Source: Craterostigma plantagineum (Eukaryota > Streptophyta > Magnoliopsida > Lamiales > Linderniaceae). From it: 64,000 nucleotides of DNA. Where the stretch lies: NCBI GenBank assembly GCA_027422505.1, contig JAPQWV010000127.1:1488001-1552000 (forward strand), read 5' to 3'. Under the pieces are notes generated by a model. It ran no database searches, was not told the origin of the DNA, and worked only from the letters and a program-made list of their open reading frames with translations. The translations under genes were made by a program, and so were the position numbers. Below are positions 59,727 to 64,000 of this stretch, in pieces; position 1 is the first letter of the stretch, and each line of letters begins with the position of its first letter.

Positions 59727-59992
59727 TGCAGATCAAATTGATTTCGAGCTCAAATCGAAGTACCCTTTTCCTCGTCGAGCTCGAACGAGACAAAAAACTA
59801 TCAATATATAAAAAAATAAATTACGACAATAATTGCTAATAGGCTGTCCTTTTTCATAATATAAAAAAATAGAGGGGGAGAAAGTTGCATTAATCCTAAC
59901 AATGGGGGTTCTGTGTAGTTATACCTTATTCGAAGATAATGTTAGTGAGGTAAAAATAGCAGCTGAAAGGAGACGTTAGAGACGAGAACGAA
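59727..59992. promoter_or_regulatory. Divergent promoter between the membrane protein and OCP3 genes
   Basis: 266 bp separate the two start codons, so both genes share this promoter region. No clear TATA box or site II cluster was seen. Confidence 0.45.
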
Positions 59993-61701
59993 ATGGCTCT
60001 TCGATTATCTGCTCCTCTCCATTGCAATACGGCTACTTCTCCCCAAGAGCAATCGATTCGTATAAACGCGCCGAACAGTTGCTTCATGCCGCGTCAGCAT
60101 GATCGGCCTCGCTGTACAACATTATGCTTTTCTCGCCGTCGTCGTGAGAGCCCAGCAGGTTCTGTTAATCCCAAGAAATCTAGCAAGGTAGTGACTACTT
60201 GTTGATGAATGTGTTCGTACTGACATGTTTTTGTTGTTTAATTTGATAATATAGCTGCTTGATTACTTGGGCAGTTTAATTTCCCATCTTCCTCTGTTTC
60301 TTTTGATTGTGTAGGTGTTAATGCTTTTTCTGTGTGAAATTACTGTTTACTATTGTTTTAGTTATGGTGGTATCAGTGTAATTTACATTTTTCTTAGTTC
60401 TTTTAGCTATCTGGGTATCGAATGTGAACCATCTTTAGGATTAGTATATAATTAAAATGATGTTTTCTGATTGAAATTATGAAGTTTCTGATTGAAATTA
60501 TGAAGTTTTTGATTGAAAGTGAGGGCATGAGTATGATATACCATATTCTGCTTTGTGTTCTGTGCAGAAGAAGCTGAAGGTAGAGGAAGAAGATGGCGAT
60601 ATCGATGAAGATGCATTCGAGGCACTCTTTCGCCAATTGGAAGAGGATTTGAAGAACGACGATCCGTCGTTCGGCGATGAAGCTGGAGACGAGGAAATCA
60701 GCGAGGAGGAGCTGGCGAAACTCGAGCAAGAATTAGCCGAGGCTCTTGAGGGGGACGATGAACTGTTTAAGATGTTTGAGTCCATCGCCCAAGGTGAAGA
60801 AAAAGATGCCGAAGGTGGCGATGATTTGGTCGAAAACGAGGATGGAGTTGAAGATAATCATGACGACGACGATGATGATGAAGAAGAAGAAGAAGAAGAG
60901 GAACAACCACTTAATCTTAAGAACTGGCAAATTAGGAGACTCGCCTACGCCTTGAAAAATGGCCGTCGCAAGACCAGCGTACGTTTTCTTCATACTGAAG
61001 CTACTACTATATGGTGCTTTGTTCCCCTTTTCTTTTTGAATTTGAGGAGTCTAGTGAACTAGTTAGGAATCTTAATCGAATTTTTCAAGCTACGAACATT
61101 AATAGCGTCGTAAAATGTTCGAGCATGGCTGCTGTAGATCAATCTCCTATTATTTTCCCGTCCGTTTATTGCAGATAAAGAACCTCGCCGCCGAACTATG
61201 CCTAGACAGAACCGTCGTTCTCAGCCTTTTGCGGGACCCACCTCCAAAACTCGTTATGCTGAGCGCCGCTCTGCCCGAAAAACCCGTCGAGGCAATCTTG
61301 GAAAAACCCACTGAAGCCGACGACTCTTTGGAGACTAAGTCGGGAGAAAAAAAGATCGAAAAAGAGGTCAAACTGCCCATCCATGCCATGCAAGGCAGTT
61401 GGTCTGCAAGAAAGAGGCTGAAGAAAGCACAAGTCGAAACCCTCGAAGAAGTCTACCGTCGAACAAAGCGCCCCACCGTAATAAGTTCTTCTCTGCGAAT
61501 AAAAGAACGCACTTTTTTTTTGAATTTTCCGAAGTCGGGATATTAACTGATTATTTAGTTTCTTATCTAATTTAGAACGCGATGATCAGCAGCATCGTAC
61601 ACGTCACGAATCTGCCACGAAAGAGGGTCGTGAAATGGTTCGAAGATAAGCGTGCGGAGGAAGGAGTGCCCGAACAGCGCAGCGCTTACCATCGTTCGTA
61701 A
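59993..61701 (+). CDS. OCP3: OVEREXPRESSOR OF CATIONIC PEROXIDASE 3 (homeobox-type protein)
   Basis: Four exons (59993-60187, 60568-60978, 61175-61477, 61576-61701) give 344 residues; the Arabidopsis protein has about 354. The first about 60 residues are Ser/Arg/Cys-rich and acid-poor, like a plastid transit peptide. A very acidic middle follows, including EDGDIDEDAFEALFRQLEED, EEISEEELAKLEQELAEAL and an Asp/Glu run. Conserved blocks after this are NLKNWQIRRLAYALKNGRRK, IKNLAAELCLDRTVVLSLLRDPP and AMQGSWSARKRLKKAQVETLE. The end (residues about 270-340) is a homeobox-like region with NLPRKRVVKWFEDKRAE. OCP3 represses resistance to necrotrophic fungi and modulates ABA and drought responses. It is reported in chloroplasts as an RNA-editing factor. 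Confidence 0.95.
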
Positions 61702-61955
61702 TAATTTCGCGCGAAGTCCCTTCATTAGATCTGCTGGATTAGGTTAAGGTACATTTTTCATTTGTGTAATAATTCATGGTTATAAGGATGGTTGGGATAG
61801 TGTAAACCCGTTTTAAATTAATTTGTGTTCCTTCATCTCATGCTATTCAAGTTGTTGACTTTATGCCTCAAGCAGTCAAAATTAAACTTAGTCAAGGTAA
61901 TAGAACATGATGATTACTAGAGCTTATCCAAATGAAGACAGTCCACTCGCCATAC
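61702..61955. other. OCP3 3' region
   Basis: Likely 3' UTR and flanking DNA; no other feature seen. Confidence 0.4.
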
Positions 61956-61958
61956 TTA

Positions 61959-62519
61959 GGCCATCTCCTACCGACAAACCTATTTTCAAACCCAAAATAC
62001 AGTAAATATCACATCAAACAGTACTTCTTCTCCAACCATTCAACCCAATTTCAAACTCAAAAGTATATTCTGAGAATATTCTTTTTCACACTAAATTTTA
62101 CAACTTTTCAATATTATCCATGTATTTTACAACTTCACAAATTTAGTACAATAATATTATTTTAAATTCAATAATAAAAATAAATGAGAAAAATTTAATA
62201 AAATAAATATTGAAATATTATTAGTACAACTGAAAGATATATTTAATTAGGAACAGTACTGTTCAGTTAAATTAATATATAGTTGAATTACTTTTCAGTT
62301 AAATAAATATATTATAAATAGTAAAAGTTAATTTATAGCTTAACAAGGGGTGACTTTGTAATAGTTCAAAAGTTATAAGTAGATGAATAGTACAGACCTA
62401 AATATAGGTATAGATGAGAGAGAAAATTATGTTAAACTCATTTTGCGTCGGGCTTTAAGTACCGATTGGAGCTATTTTTCTGTTTTGCGTGGTAAATTAG
62501 GCATCGGGTGGAGATGCTC
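61959..62519. mobile_element. Candidate PIF/Harbinger (Tourist-like) MITE, 561 bp
   Basis: TTA target duplications (61956-61958 and 62520-62522) flank inverted ends: GGCCATCTCCTACCGAC on the left, GAGCATCTCCACCCGATG on the right after reverse complement. The interior is AT-rich without coding capacity. The inverted ends are imperfect, so some caution is needed. Confidence 0.5.
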
Positions 62520-62750
62520 TTAAGCTGGTAAGTCGACTAAAAACATTCAATCTTATTGCGTATTGTAATCATGTAGAATTCGCATTGATGGAAGAATATT
62601 TGTAATTTTTGACTTCTTATGAATTGTAATAAAAATTATGGTCAGACTTGGCTCTGTAATCCTTTTAACATTACAAGATTTCATTTGACTTCTTATGAAT
62701 TGATGATTATTGCCTTTTAATCAAAATGTGCATGAAGAAACTTCTATATA

Positions 62751-62778
62751 CTAGTTTTGGCCTCGTGCGATGCACGAG
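62751..62778 (-). mobile_element. Helitron 3' terminus on the minus strand
   Basis: Read on the minus strand this is a perfect 7-bp hairpin CTCGTGC-ATC-GCACGAG, then GCCAAAA and CTAG followed by T. That is the classic plant Helitron 3' end. The element body extends to higher coordinates; its 5' TC end could not be located. Confidence 0.65.
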
Positions 62779-64000
62779 AACTATAGCTGAAAGTGGGCCT
62801 GAGCTATCCTATTTTCGATTAGAATTAAAAGAAGTCCGACAATTAATCTTCCACTTTGTGGTGCAAGTCTTTAATTCGAACAGGCAACTAAGCCACTGTG
62901 GAGGACGATTCATTTCTAATTATCGTTATATATGTGGCTTGTGAGTCCTCGTCTTTTTATATTATTTTTGGTTTGTTAAGATGATCATCCATTTACGCTA
63001 ACAAACAACCCTTTAACAAAGCTATATATATATATATATATATGTCCAATAATAATAATATATAATATGTCCCCTTCTCCCAAAGTGAAGTGCACGAATC
63101 TAATAGTATACTAAAACCCTAAAATCCTAAAACACTAAACCCTAAATTGAAAATTTGAAAATAGACAATAAAACAATATAACAAATACCTGGTAATTCTT
63201 CCCGCTTATCAGCAATGCCAAACAAAATTATAAGAACGAAACTGAAATTTCTCCTCTTTTATAAGAATATCACCACCAGCATTGGGAATCATTGTGGTAC
63301 GGCCATTGAAACGTATCATAAAATGTTGTTAAGTAGTACGGTAATATGGGAAAGCGCTGATAACATCAAAGTCGGATATAGAAAAGATACATCCATCTTG
63401 AATAATTTAGTTAATTTAATCTAAGTATTTCAATTAAATTAAGAGGAAATCTGAAAGAAGGATAAATGTCATAAAGTGTTTCTTTAGAAATGAATGCAAC
63501 GCACGCGCCTTTTCATCTCATTGAAGTACTTCAGAGTACTTCAAAGGTTTTCGTTAGTACGTGTAAGTTATATAATATACAGGAAATAAATCTTGAGACT
63601 ATTTAACATAACTTATAGTTCCGTGCATGTGAATCTTAGCTAGGAGTAGGGGTTGTATGATTTAATATAATTTATTATTAACTTAATAAATGGCATGTGT
63701 AATTACAACTTGATACAGGCCTAAAAGAGTCATTTGCATTTCTAATCCTAACATGTCACGTAGGTATTGGCTATAAGAGTGATCCATGAAAGTACACATC
63801 CAACTTTTATATCCAACTGTTAAGATAGGGGGCACATGAGAGATACGCACTTGTATTATAACGCAAACACACTTGAAAGCCTTCAGCCATTAGCGAAGGT
63901 GATGAGTCGTCTCACTGTAAATCTCTATGCTATAAATAAACAATATCCAACGCTCATTGTTTTTTTTATCCATGATCGATATATTCAGTCGTTTGTCTCA
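62779..64000. other. AT-rich intergenic DNA with low-complexity tracts
   Basis: It includes a (TA)n run (63022-63043) and degenerate telomere-like units ACCCTAAA, TCCTAAA, ACCCTAAA (about 63111-63146). It may be part of the Helitron-like element that ends at 62751. No gene was recognised; the open frame at 63215-63424 has no family resemblance. Confidence 0.5.

Noticed and set aside
63111..63146. Telomere end
   Set aside because: Only a few degenerate CCCTAAA-like units; too short and mutated to be a telomere. Treated as low-complexity DNA.
1..64000. tRNA, rRNA or CRISPR-like arrays
   Set aside because: Read for T-loop motifs, rRNA cores and regularly spaced repeats; none was convincing. 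CRISPR is not expected in plant DNA.

Overview
This is nuclear DNA of a flowering plant, almost certainly a eudicot. Genes have many short GT-AG introns, promoters carry GGCCCA/TGGGCC (site II) boxes and telo-boxes, and intergenic DNA is AT-rich and full of plant transposons (Ty1/copia, Stowaway, hAT, Harbinger-like and Helitron-like). Family assignments were made by reading the translations against known Arabidopsis families. Species cannot be named from the window; an asterid is possible but unproven. I saw no prokaryotic, viral, CRISPR or organellar segment and no convincing tRNA or rRNA.

Layout. 1-5780: a Stowaway MITE, then a complete, very young copia element. 5781-7866: a strong ribosomal-protein-type promoter with little behind it (possible RPL35 relic). 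7867-23577: a coiled-coil gene (-), PI31/PTRE1 proteasome regulator (+), NUDX3/dipeptidyl-peptidase III fusion (+), an NFD4/nodulin-like MFS transporter (+), and a GT4 glycosyltransferase (-). 24655-31994: a chloroplast PotD-like protein (+), MOS2 (-), a DUF271 glycosyltransferase (-), and a broken second MOS2 copy (-). 33344-37854: a group C bZIP (+), a DnaJ-type zinc-finger protein (-), a trihelix-like factor (-), and a tiny membrane protein (+). 38428-42460: a mosaic of two abutting pseudogene fragments (golgin-like and LOG), two Helitron-like ends, and a MIR156 precursor. 43630-49605: COG8 (-), a 438-bp foldback hAT MITE, and a BIG GRAIN 1-like gene (+). 49810-55172: a second young copia element with identical LTRs and one frameshift. 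55821-61701: GCR1 (+), a small membrane protein (-), and OCP3 (+). The last 2.3 kb holds a Harbinger-like MITE, a Helitron terminus and AT-rich DNA.

The genes are ordinary plant housekeeping and regulatory genes, each with its own promoter; there is no operon-like system. Two gene pairs are divergent over short promoters (37332-37565 and 59727-59992). Exon models were built by hand from splice consensus and checked for reading-frame closure. I did not find a convincing undescribed biological system. The points most worth a second look are the pseudogene/Helitron mosaic beside MIR156, the tandem MOS2 copies, and two single-base breaks in G runs that may be assembly errors.
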